From: JALZHR01 sp036389695
Lineage (GTDB): Bacteria > Acidobacteriota > Blastocatellia > Pyrinomonadales > Pyrinomonadaceae
NCBI GenBank assembly: GCA_036389695.1
Contig: DASVWG010000298.1
Location: 1-20,453 of the forward strand
Length of the DNA stretch: 20,453 nt
Direction: 5' to 3'
The notes below the pieces were generated by a model that was given only the letters and a program-made list of their open reading frames with translations, made no database searches and was not told the origin of the DNA. This document shows, piece by piece, positions 8,390 to 14,963 of the stretch (positions are counted from its first letter, which is position 1; each line of letters opens with the position of its first letter). A program made the translations under genes and the position numbers.

Positions 8390-8485
8390 AGCAGAAGCCC
8401 GCACGTGAGTAAGGGCGGATTATTTTCTTTTTGACATCCAGGTTTTTTATGTTTGTCCGCCCTTGCTCACACGCGGGCTTCCGCT
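8390..8485. repeat. Inverted pair of GC-rich palindromic repeats between hemY and hemB
   Basis: Segment 8390-8419 is the reverse complement of 8456-8485 at 26 of 30 positions, and all four differences are transitions. The right copy matches the repeat at 39-67 of this window. The arms enclose about 36 AT-rich bases. Each arm also contains a small internal GCCC/GGGC palindrome. This is a convergent pair of a dispersed repeat, the arrangement often seen for REP-type elements, and it occupies most of the 120-base gap. Confidence 0.8.
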
Positions 8486-8502
8486 GCTTTAAAATTATTA
8501 AG

Positions 8503-9492
8503 ATGAACAGAAATCACATTTACCCGAATTTTCCCGTCACGCGCCTGCGGCGTTTGCGCAAAACCGCTCAGCTTCGCGATATGTTTCGGGAAACTTCGCT
8601 CTCGAAAAAAGATTTTATTTATCCTTTGTTTGTCGTCGAAGGCGAAAAGGTCAAAAAAGAAATTTCCTCGATGCCCGACAATTTTCAAATGTCGATTGAT
8701 AATATTTTGCGCGAAGGCGAAACGCTCTCGAAGCTCGGCATCGATTCGATTCTGCTTTTCGGCATTCCCGACGCGAAAGACGAAATCGGCTCGGGCGCGT
8801 ATGCGGCGGACGGAATCATTCAAAAAGCCGTCCGCGCCGTGAAAAAAGAATTTCCCGAAATGCTGGTCGTCACGGACGTCTGCCTTTGCGAATACACTTC
8901 GCACGGGCATTGCGGCGTGATTGAAAACGAATACGTCGAAAACGACAAAACGCTGGAACTCCTTGCAAAGGAAGCGCTTTCGCACGCCGAATCGGGCGCG
9001 GACATTATCGCGCCGTCGGATATGATGGATGGTCGCGTCGGCGCAATCCGAAAAATTCTGGACGAAAACGGTTTTGCGGAAACGCCCGTGATGGCTTATT
9101 CGGCAAAATTTTCGTCCGCTTTTTACGGTCCGTTTCGCGAAGCCGCCGAATCCGCGCCGCAGTTCGGCGACCGCAAATCCTACCAGATGGACGCGGGAAA
9201 TTCCGACGAAGCGATGCGCGAAATCGCGCTCGACATACAGGAAGGCGCGGACATCGTGATGGTCAAACCGGCGCTTTCTTACCTGGATTTGATTCGCCGC
9301 GCGAAAGATAATTTTAATATTCCAATCGCGGCGTATAACGTCAGCGGCGAATATTCGATGATAAAAGCGGCGGCAGAACGTGGCTGGCTCGACGGCGAAA
9401 AAGTGATGCTCGAAGTTTTGACTTCAATCAAACGCGCCGGAGCGGACGTGATAATTACATATTTCGCGAAAGAAGCGGCGAAAATAATCTAA
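8503..9492 (+). CDS. hemB: Porphobilinogen synthase (5-aminolevulinate dehydratase, HemB)
   Basis: Condenses two 5-aminolevulinate molecules to porphobilinogen. From the ATG at 8503 the product has 329 residues, the family norm. It starts with the usual RLRRLRKTAQLRDMFRET segment. The metal site DVCLCEYTSHGHCG supplies Cys127, Cys129 and Cys137, the three-cysteine zinc-type site rather than the aspartate-rich magnesium type. The two Schiff-base lysines are Lys202 in MAYSAKFSS and Lys255 in MVKPALSYLD. The reading frame is open back to a TTG at 8431, but that extension is translated repeat, so 8503 is preferred. It is out of pathway order, after hemY, and separated from it by an inverted repeat pair. 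Confidence 0.96.
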   Translation: MNRNHIYPNFPVTRLRRLRKTAQLRDMFRETSLSKKDFIYPLFVVEGEKVKKEISSMPDNFQMSIDNILREGETLSKLGIDSILLFGIPDAKDEIGSGAYAADGIIQKAVRAVKKEFPEMLVVTDVCLCEYTSHGHCGVIENEYVENDKTLELLAKEALSHAESGADIIAPSDMMDGRVGAIRKILDENGFAETPVMAYSAKFSSAFYGPFREAAESAPQFGDRKSYQMDAGNSDEAMREIALDIQEGADIVMVKPALSYLDLIRRAKDNFNIPIAAYNVSGEYSMIKAAAERGWLDGEKVMLEVLTSIKRAGADVIITYFAKEAAKII

Positions 9493-9512
9493 AAACTGAG
9501 AAAATAACGAAG

Positions 9513-9651
9513 AATTCAAACAGGATGGACAGGATGAACAGGATATTTTTTAAACAATAAGTTTCCGTTAATTATTTATCGCATCTTTATTTATGCGAAT
9601 TATCCTGTGTATCCTGTCTATCCTGTTTGAGTTTACCTTTACAAAATTCAA
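9513..9651. repeat. Period-9 inverted-arm element between hemB and hemL (unit ACAGGATNN)
   Basis: The left arm has three 9-base units starting ACAGGAT from 9520 to 9546, preceded by TTCAA. The right arm has units ending ATCCTGT from 9600 to 9626, followed by TTGA, complementary to the left over about 30 bases. The loop holds a smaller hairpin with TCGCAT at 9579-9584 and ATGCGA at 9593-9598. The arms match those of the hemE-hemN element closely, so this is a second copy of the same family. AATTCAA occurs at 9513-9519 and 9645-9651, a possible but unclean flanking duplication. Confidence 0.82.
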
Positions 9652-9657
9652 TTAAAA

Positions 9658-10944
9658 ATGAACACATCAACCAGCAGTAAATTATTCGCAGAAGCGCAGA
9701 AACATATGCCGGGCGGCGTTAATTCGCCGGTTCGCGCGTTTAAATCGGTCGGGCGCGAGCCGCTTTATATCAAAAAAGCGAAGGGCGCGAAAATGTTTGA
9801 CGTGGACGGCAACGAGTTTATCGATTACGTCGGTTCGTGGGGACCGATGATTCTCGGACACGCGCCGGAAAACGTTATCGCTGCTATCAGAGAAGCCGCC
9901 GAAGACGGCACGAGCTTCGGCGCCAGCTCGGAAAAGGAAATAGAGCTTGCCGTGCTCATCAAAAAATTTGTGCCGTCCGTTGAAGTGGTGCGCATGGTCA
10001 ATTCCGGCACCGAAGCGACGATGAGCGCGATGCGGCTGGCGCGCGGGTTTACCGGACGCGAAAAAATCATCAAGTTTGAAGGCTGTTATCACGGTCACGG
10101 CGATTCGTTTTTAAGCAAAGCCGGTTCGGGCGTCGTGACGCTCGGCTTGCCCGACAGTCCCGGCGTCACGAAATCGACGGCGAAAGATACGCTGAACGCC
10201 AAATACAACGACATCAAATCGGTCGAGGATTTGGTCGAGCAGAATAAAAACGAAATCGCCGCCGTTTTTATCGAGCCGGTCGCGGGAAATATGGGCTGCG
10301 TCGCGGCGGATAAGGAATTTTTGAACGCTTTGCGCGAGCTCTGCACGGCGGAAAATATTCTGCTCGTTTTCGACGAAGTAATGACCGGATTTCGTCTGGC
10401 GAAAGGCGGCGCGCAGGAAATTTACGGCATCAAGCCGGATTTGACGACGTTCGGAAAAATCATCGGCGGCGGTCTGCCGGTCGGCGCATACGGCGGGCGG
10501 CGCGAGATTATGCAGCTTATCGCGCCCGCCGGACCTGTCTATCAAGCCGGAACTTTGTCGGGAAATCCGCTGGCGATGACCGCCGGAATCGAAACTTTAA
10601 AAGCGATTGATGCCGACGCGGGATTTTATCGGAATCTCGCCGCGTCGTGCGAATATTTATACGAAGGAATCGAGAATAATCTGCGTGAATTAAAGCTCGG
10701 ATACACTTTTAACCGCGTCGGCTCGATGTTCACTCTATTTTTCACGGGCGAAAAAGTGTCGGATTTCGATTCGGCGAAAACGTCGGAGACAAAACGCTTC
10801 GCCGCGTATTTTAACCGGATGCTCGAAAGCGGCGTTTATCTTCCGCCCTCGCAATTCGAGGCGTGTTTCGTCTCCGCCGCGCACAGTAAAGAAGATTTCG
10901 ACGCGACAATCAAAGCGAGTTATATGGCTTTGAAAAACGGTTAA
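9658..10944 (+). CDS. hemL: Glutamate-1-semialdehyde 2,1-aminomutase (HemL)
   Basis: PLP-dependent aminomutase that converts glutamate-1-semialdehyde, the HemA product, into 5-aminolevulinate. The 428-residue product is full length. It opens with KHMPGGVNSPVRAFKSVG, contains the NSGTEATMSAMRLARG cofactor-phosphate region, the GCYHGH and DEVMTGFR segments, and the PLP lysine Lys267 in TFGKIIGGGLPVGAYGG. QAGTLSGNPLAM follows, as in the family. The ATG at 9658 lies directly after AT-rich sequence without a Shine-Dalgarno site. It is the last haem gene; its stop overlaps by four bases the stop of the convergent minus-strand cytidylyltransferase gene, with no terminator between. Confidence 0.96.
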   Translation: MNTSTSSKLFAEAQKHMPGGVNSPVRAFKSVGREPLYIKKAKGAKMFDVDGNEFIDYVGSWGPMILGHAPENVIAAIREAAEDGTSFGASSEKEIELAVLIKKFVPSVEVVRMVNSGTEATMSAMRLARGFTGREKIIKFEGCYHGHGDSFLSKAGSGVVTLGLPDSPGVTKSTAKDTLNAKYNDIKSVEDLVEQNKNEIAAVFIEPVAGNMGCVAADKEFLNALRELCTAENILLVFDEVMTGFRLAKGGAQEIYGIKPDLTTFGKIIGGGLPVGAYGGRREIMQLIAPAGPVYQAGTLSGNPLAMTAGIETLKAIDADAGFYRNLAASCEYLYEGIENNLRELKLGYTFNRVGSMFTLFFTGEKVSDFDSAKTSETKRFAAYFNRMLESGVYLPPSQFEACFVSAAHSKEDFDATIKASYMALKNG

Positions 10945-11594
10945 AGCTTGAGCAGATTTTCATAATCTTCCCGCGTATCCACGTCAAAAGCCGCTTCCGG
11001 CACGGAGATTTTTCCGGCGGAAGCGGCGTATTTTTTGATTATCCGTTTCGCGCCCGCGTCCGCCGACAAATTCATCAATTCATCAAACATCGAACGCGCG
11101 AAAATCGCCGGAACGCCGACGGTTTCCGCGTATTCGGCGGCGACAATCAGAGCCTGCGTTTCTAAAAAAGCTTCGATTAAACGATTGATAATTATCGAAT
11201 CGATTAACGGCTGGTCGCCGAGCGTCACGACTGCGGCGGAAAGATTCGGCGCAAGCTCAAGCAGTTTTTCAAGCCCGCATTTGAGAGACGCGCTCATACC
11301 TGTTTGCCAGTTTTCGTTAACGACGATTTCAATTGGCAAATCGCCGATTTCCCTTTTTATTTTCTCCGCGCCTGCGCCCAAAACAACGCAAATTTTCTCG
11401 CATTCCGAAGCAAGCGCGTTTTCGGCGGCGCGGCGAATCAAAGTTTTTCCGCGAAATTCAAGCAGTTGTTTCGGAAAATTTTCCAGACGATTTGACGCGC
11501 CCGCCGCCAGCAAAACCAAGCCGATTCGCGAGGGATGAGGGATGAGAGATGAGGGATGAAATTCAGATTTCGATTTCATTTTTTCTTTATTCAT
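10941..11594 (-). CDS. mocA: MocA-like molybdenum cofactor cytidylyltransferase
   Basis: Nucleotidyltransferase of the MobA/MocA/IspD superfamily, here most likely forming the cytosine dinucleotide of the molybdenum cofactor for the adjacent hydroxylase. In the 217-residue reading, IGLVLLAAGASNRL lies at 24-37 (nucleotide loop) with a nearby conserved lysine in FPKQLL. VTLGDQPLI supplies the metal-binding aspartate, and GVPAIF and the C-terminal DVDTREDY complete the family pattern. The nucleotide donor (CTP or GTP) cannot be fixed from sequence by eye; the MocA call leans on the XdhC and PaoABC neighbours. Start codons at 11594 and 11579 both lie in the loop of a period-7 hairpin, and about ten residues before IGLVLL are encoded by one hairpin arm. 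Without that arm the protein would start just where relatives do. Confidence 0.85.
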   Translation of the reverse strand: MNKEKMKSKSEFHPSSLIPHPSRIGLVLLAAGASNRLENFPKQLLEFRGKTLIRRAAENALASECEKICVVLGAGAEKIKREIGDLPIEIVVNENWQTGMSASLKCGLEKLLELAPNLSAAVVTLGDQPLIDSIIINRLIEAFLETQALIVAAEYAETVGVPAIFARSMFDELMNLSADAGAKRIIKKYAASAGKISVPEAAFDVDTREDYENLLKL

Positions 11595-11623
11595 CCCTCA
11601 TCTCTCATCCTTCATCCCTCAAT
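11530..11623. repeat. Period-7 inverted-arm element at the xdhC-mocA junction (unit AGGGATG)
   Basis: The left arm has AGGGATG, AGGGATG, AGAGATG and AGGGATG at 11531-11558. The right arm has TCATCCC, TCATCTC, TCATCCT and TCATCCC at 11591-11618. They are inverted and enclose a loop of about 32 bases. The left arm lies inside the mocA reading frame, the loop contains both candidate mocA start codons, and the right arm touches the xdhC stop at 11619-11621. The element is therefore partly translated. Confidence 0.9.
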
Positions 11624-12719
11624 GAATTCCGCCGTCGCGCGCGCGCAGAAAACCGCCGCCGCGATTCGATAAAACGCTTTGGATTTCGGCGACGACGGCG
11701 AGCGCGATTTCTTCGGGCGTTTCCGCGCCGATGTCCAGACCGACCGGCGCGTAAAGCCGTTCGAGCCTTGATTCGTCGAAAATTTTCCCCGTTTCGTGCA
11801 GCTCGGCGATTAAGTTTTCGGTTCGTTTTTTTGGACCTAAAGCGCCGATGTAACGGCAGGAAGAATTAAGCAGGCGATATAAAAGCTCGCGGTCGGCTTC
11901 GTAATTGTGCGTCATCAGGACGGCGACGCTCGCCTCGTCCCGGAAAAGATTTTCGTCCAAATTTTCGGCGCGCGAAACGATGATTCGGTCGGCGCGCGGA
12001 AATCTTTCGGCGTTTGCCCACGCCGCGCGATGGTCGATGAGCGTCACGCGCCAGCCCAAATCGACGGCGAAAGCGGCAAGCGGAAGCGCATCGTAGCCCG
12101 CGCCGAAAAGCAGGAGATTGACCGGCGGCGAAATCGATTCGACAAAAAATTCGGCGGTTTCCGCACCGGCTTCATAGATTTTTGAAAATTTGCGGTTATT
12201 TGCCAGAGCGCTCACCGCATCCGACAGGACGTTTCGAATTATCGGGTTGGTTTCGTCGCTTGTATCGGTTTCGGCGCGGGCAAGAAATTTCGCGCCGACC
12301 GGCAGCGCGAAGCTTTCGGATTTGGCAATCAAGGTGGCGACGGCGCACGCTTTTCTTTGCTCGACGCACTTCTGTAAAAATTCGAAAATCGCGTTGTCGC
12401 GAGCCGGTTCGAGCAAAATACGAATCACGCCGCGACAGCCCATATTGAGGCTGAAAACCGAATCTTCCGCCTGCGAAGTGTCGTAAGTAAAAACTTCCGC
12501 CGCGCCCGCGCGCAGAACTTTTTTCGCTCTTTCCAAAACGTCCGCTTCGAGACAGCCGCCCGAAATCGTGCCGGTTGTTTCGCCGTTCGCGCCAATCAGC
12601 ATCCGCGCTCCGGCGCGGCGATAGCTTGAGCCTCTGACATCGACGACCGTCGCTAAAACGGCTTTTTCGTCGGGCTTCAAAGCGGAGATTTTTTTGAGAA
12701 TTTCCTGAAGCTCTTTCAT
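11619..12719 (-). CDS. XdhC/CoxI-family molybdenum cofactor sulfuration and insertion factor
   Basis: Members of this family (XdhC, PaoD) bind the molybdenum cofactor, promote its sulfuration and hand it to molybdenum hydroxylases. From the ATG at 12719 the product has 366 residues. The N-terminal XdhC_CoxI domain is seen as VLATVVDVRGSSYRRAGARM and GTISGGCLEADV, the cysteine being a conserved family residue. The C-terminal Rossmann-like domain has LLLFGAGYDALPLAAFA and VTLIDHRAAW, then LMTHNYEADRELL, YIGALGPKKR and YAPVGLDIGAETPEEIA. An in-frame GTG twelve bases upstream is possible but less likely. It precedes mocA by a short gap filled with a repeat hairpin and serves the hydroxylase encoded upstream on the same strand. 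Confidence 0.93.
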   Translation of the reverse strand: MKELQEILKKISALKPDEKAVLATVVDVRGSSYRRAGARMLIGANGETTGTISGGCLEADVLERAKKVLRAGAAEVFTYDTSQAEDSVFSLNMGCRGVIRILLEPARDNAIFEFLQKCVEQRKACAVATLIAKSESFALPVGAKFLARAETDTSDETNPIIRNVLSDAVSALANNRKFSKIYEAGAETAEFFVESISPPVNLLLFGAGYDALPLAAFAVDLGWRVTLIDHRAAWANAERFPRADRIIVSRAENLDENLFRDEASVAVLMTHNYEADRELLYRLLNSSCRYIGALGPKKRTENLIAELHETGKIFDESRLERLYAPVGLDIGAETPEEIALAVVAEIQSVLSNRGGGFLRARDGGIH

Positions 12720-12741
12720 AGAATTCAACACAAAGGAAGGA

Positions 12742-12817
12742 AGGCAAAAGGCAAAAGGTAAAAGGCAAAATTAGGAAACAATTTTTTACTTTTACCTTTT
12801 GCCTTTTGCCTTCTAAT
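12742..12817. repeat. Period-7 inverted-arm element upstream of xdhC (unit AGGCAAA)
   Basis: The left arm is AGGCAAA, AGGCAAA, AGGTAAA, AGGCAAA at 12742-12769. The right arm is TTTTACC, TTTTGCC, TTTTGCC, TTCTAAT at 12790-12817. The arms are inverted and enclose about 20 bases. The element lies between the NTF2-like gene and xdhC in a 169-base gap; the rest of the gap (12818-12888) is AT-rich and shows nothing recognisable. Confidence 0.88.
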
Positions 12818-12888
12818 TCTTTATGTCTAAAAAATCTTACTGCAAATTTTCTTCAATTAATTTCTACGAAAACGCGTGTTTATCGAGA

Positions 12889-13407
12889 TTATTTTTGCGG
12901 CTTCTGAAATTCGCGGACGCGGTCGTCGCCGCGTTTGTGCGTTACTTTCAGAGTCATGCCCGAAACTTTCCAGCCGTCCGCCGTTCGCTCCAGAGTGTGC
13001 GCGTATTCGCCCCAGACTTCCCAAAAACCGGCGGCTTCGCCGCTTTCGAGCAGATTGAAAGCGTAGCCTTTGGAGTAAACTTCGGCGCTGTTTTCCTGAA
13101 TCTCGATGCAATGATTCGAGCGCAGATGAAAAGTTTTCTTTTCGGCGAAAAGATTCGTTTCCCACGCGCCGATTAAATCGTCGGCTTTCATCCGCAAAGG
13201 CTCGCCGCCCGCCAGACTCGTAAAATCGACTTCGACTTCGTCCGCGAAAAACGAGCGGCATTTCGCCCAATCTTTCGCGTCGCAAGCGTTGTCGATTTCG
13301 TCAACGACGCGGCGAATCTCCAATTCGTCGGCAATTCTTTCCCGCGCCGTCTGCGCCTGCATTTCCTCGTCGTGTTCGACGACCGAAAGCTGTGTTCGTC
13401 CAATCAT
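12889..13407 (-). CDS. NTF2-like (SnoaL-type) domain protein
   Basis: A 172-residue protein with the layout of the SnoaL/NTF2-like cone fold. It has an N-terminal helix with EIRRVVDEIDNACDAKDWA at about 31-49, then FFADEVEVDF, a middle strand pair around FHLRSNHCIEIQ, and the terminal YAHTLERTADGWKVSGMTL strands. The family includes ketosteroid isomerase-like enzymes and many small-ligand binding proteins. No specific catalytic pair can be assigned here, so the function is unknown. No signal peptide is seen. The ATG at 13407 has no strong ribosome binding site; a later Met at residue 16 would also leave the domain intact. It lies on the same strand as the hydroxylase genes, but there is no direct reason to link it to them beyond position. 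Confidence 0.85.
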   Translation of the reverse strand: MIGRTQLSVVEHDEEMQAQTARERIADELEIRRVVDEIDNACDAKDWAKCRSFFADEVEVDFTSLAGGEPLRMKADDLIGAWETNLFAEKKTFHLRSNHCIEIQENSAEVYSKGYAFNLLESGEAAGFWEVWGEYAHTLERTADGWKVSGMTLKVTHKRGDDRVREFQKPQK

Positions 13408-13460
13408 AATTTTTTCACGCTGCCTTTATAACTCGTTTCCTTTCCGTCGCAAAAAGCCTT

Positions 13461-14924
13461 TTATTTCTTCGCTTTCGGGCAGTTCGGAAACGGAAATTTT
13501 AATTCTATTCCGGTTAAATCCCGGTCGGCTTCGATTAGAATAAACGGAGTTTCCGTTGTTCGAAAGCTTTCGCGCTTTGCCCGAATCAGGCTGTCTAATT
13601 TAGGGCACTTTTCATATTTATCGAAATACAGCGAGCCGAACAGGATTCCCTTTTCTCCCTTCAGAATTCTAAGCGAAAATCGCCCGTTTTCGTCGGTGGT
13701 TACTCTGGAATCGGCGAATTCGTTTTCTTTTATTTTTGTTATGTCGTCAATATTATTAAAAAATGCGACGGCTTCATCAGAAACCGGTTTTCCGTCTTCA
13801 AAACGCAGAACGCCGCTGACGGTAACCGTTTCCGCCGTCGTCGGCGCGGTAATCGTCAGATTTTTCAGATGAACGCCCGCGTCGATAGTTATTTCGGCGG
13901 CTTCTTCGCGGATGGTTTTATTCGGGTAATAAAAAGTTCCGAAAGGCTGGCGCGCGCTGATTTCATTTTCTTTGTTGACGACAATCAGATATGTTCCGAT
14001 AGGAATTTTCTTGAATTCAAACGCGCCGTCTTCGTCCGTGACTTTGCCGTGATAAAAATACGGCGGCGCATTTCCGCGCGCCGGAATTAAATCCAGATGG
14101 ACGCCTTTCAGCGGTTTTCCCGAAGAATCGAAAAACCTGCCGCCGATGGAATTATCAATCGTAAATTCAAAATCCTGTTCGGTCACGCTTTTAGCCTTTA
14201 TTTCAACTTCCGCCGAATCTTTATCGTCGGCGTCTTCTGATTTGTAGCCGGTGACTTTTTCCGGCGTGACCGTGTATTTTCCCGGCGGCAAATCATAAAT
14301 TTCATAAACGCCGTTTTCGTCCGTTTTTAATTTAATATTTTTGCCGTTGCCGCTAATGGTTACGGTTTTTCCCGCCAGACGATGGTAGGAACGCGTTTCG
14401 CCTTCGACGGCGGGCTCGTCTCTCCGCGCGAGCGTGCCCGAAAGACGAGTTTTCCCGTTGACTTTCGACAGCGCCTCAAGATATTTCAAATCGGCGGCAG
14501 CGCCCGCCAGAGAATTTGAACGCGAGCAAATATAACCTTCCCAGAGATTTTTTTTGTCGGGCTTGGCGTCTAAAAAAAACAGATATTCCGTGCCGATTCC
14601 TTTTTCGTAAAAAGTCCAGACGCAGTCTCCGCCGCCGCCTTGCTTAAAGCTGAGCGACTGCCCGATTTTAAAATTTCCCTTGAAAACTTTTTCAACCGTC
14701 AGCCTCGACTGCCTGACGCCGCCCACGCCATAGCCGTTTTCGCCTTCCTGATACTTTTCGACCGCCTGCAGCTTGAGAATCACGATATTTGCAGATTCTT
14801 CAACCGCTTCTTTCAGCGAAGGGCTGAAACAACTGCACGCATCGGCATTGTTTGCCGAAAACAATAACGCCAAAGTCAACAGTAAAATTATTGAAATTTG
14901 TTGCGAGTGGAAAATCTTTTTCAA
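13461..14924 (-). CDS. Secreted NTR/TIMP-like protein with carboxypeptidase-regulatory-like repeats
   Basis: A 487-residue exported protein of unknown role. Residues 1-29 form a signal peptide with a long hydrophobic core and an ADA cleavage site, so the mature chain would begin with Cys30 in CSCFSPS. The CxC start, the following SANIVILKLQAVE and RLTVEKVFKGN strands, and later cysteines in GGGGDCVWTF and YICSRS resemble NTR/TIMP-like domains (about 30-155). Three beta-sandwich modules follow near 158-245, 255-335 and 365-455, each with a TDENG or TDEDG turn as in CnaB or carboxypeptidase-regulatory-like domains (for example DENGVYEIYDLPPGKYTV). The start is TTG, supported by a strong Shine-Dalgarno site. 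It follows the molybdopterin subunit gene by 39 bases and may be cotranscribed. Confidence is high that it is a gene and moderate for the NTR assignment. Confidence 0.85.
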   Translation of the reverse strand: MKKIFHSQQISIILLLTLALLFSANNADACSCFSPSLKEAVEESANIVILKLQAVEKYQEGENGYGVGGVRQSRLTVEKVFKGNFKIGQSLSFKQGGGGDCVWTFYEKGIGTEYLFFLDAKPDKKNLWEGYICSRSNSLAGAAADLKYLEALSKVNGKTRLSGTLARRDEPAVEGETRSYHRLAGKTVTISGNGKNIKLKTDENGVYEIYDLPPGKYTVTPEKVTGYKSEDADDKDSAEVEIKAKSVTEQDFEFTIDNSIGGRFFDSSGKPLKGVHLDLIPARGNAPPYFYHGKVTDEDGAFEFKKIPIGTYLIVVNKENEISARQPFGTFYYPNKTIREEAAEITIDAGVHLKNLTITAPTTAETVTVSGVLRFEDGKPVSDEAVAFFNNIDDITKIKENEFADSRVTTDENGRFSLRILKGEKGILFGSLYFDKYEKCPKLDSLIRAKRESFRTTETPFILIEADRDLTGIELKFPFPNCPKAKK

Positions 14925-14931
14925 ATTTATT

Positions 14932-14938
14932 TCACCTC
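14932..14938 (-). promoter_or_regulatory. Shine-Dalgarno site GAGGTGA deciding a TTG start
   Basis: On the minus strand GAGGTGA lies seven bases before the TTG at 14924. It is the best ribosome binding site in the region and fixes a TTG start for the secreted NTR-like gene, because the TTG is followed directly by KKIF and a full signal peptide. Confidence 0.8.
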
Positions 14939-14963
14939 GAATTTTAATTCGCGTCGCCCGGAA

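Noticed and set aside
8431..8502. Upstream TTG extension of hemB and a perfect TTGACA at 8431-8436 as a hemB promoter
   Set aside because: The extension is translated repeat DNA and relatives start at the ATG at 8503. The TTGACA has no acceptable -10 box 16-18 bases downstream; the nearby TATGTT is only 11 bases away.
10930..10960. Bidirectional terminator between hemL and the convergent cytidylyltransferase gene
   Set aside because: The stop codons overlap by four bases and no stem followed by a T-run is visible there.
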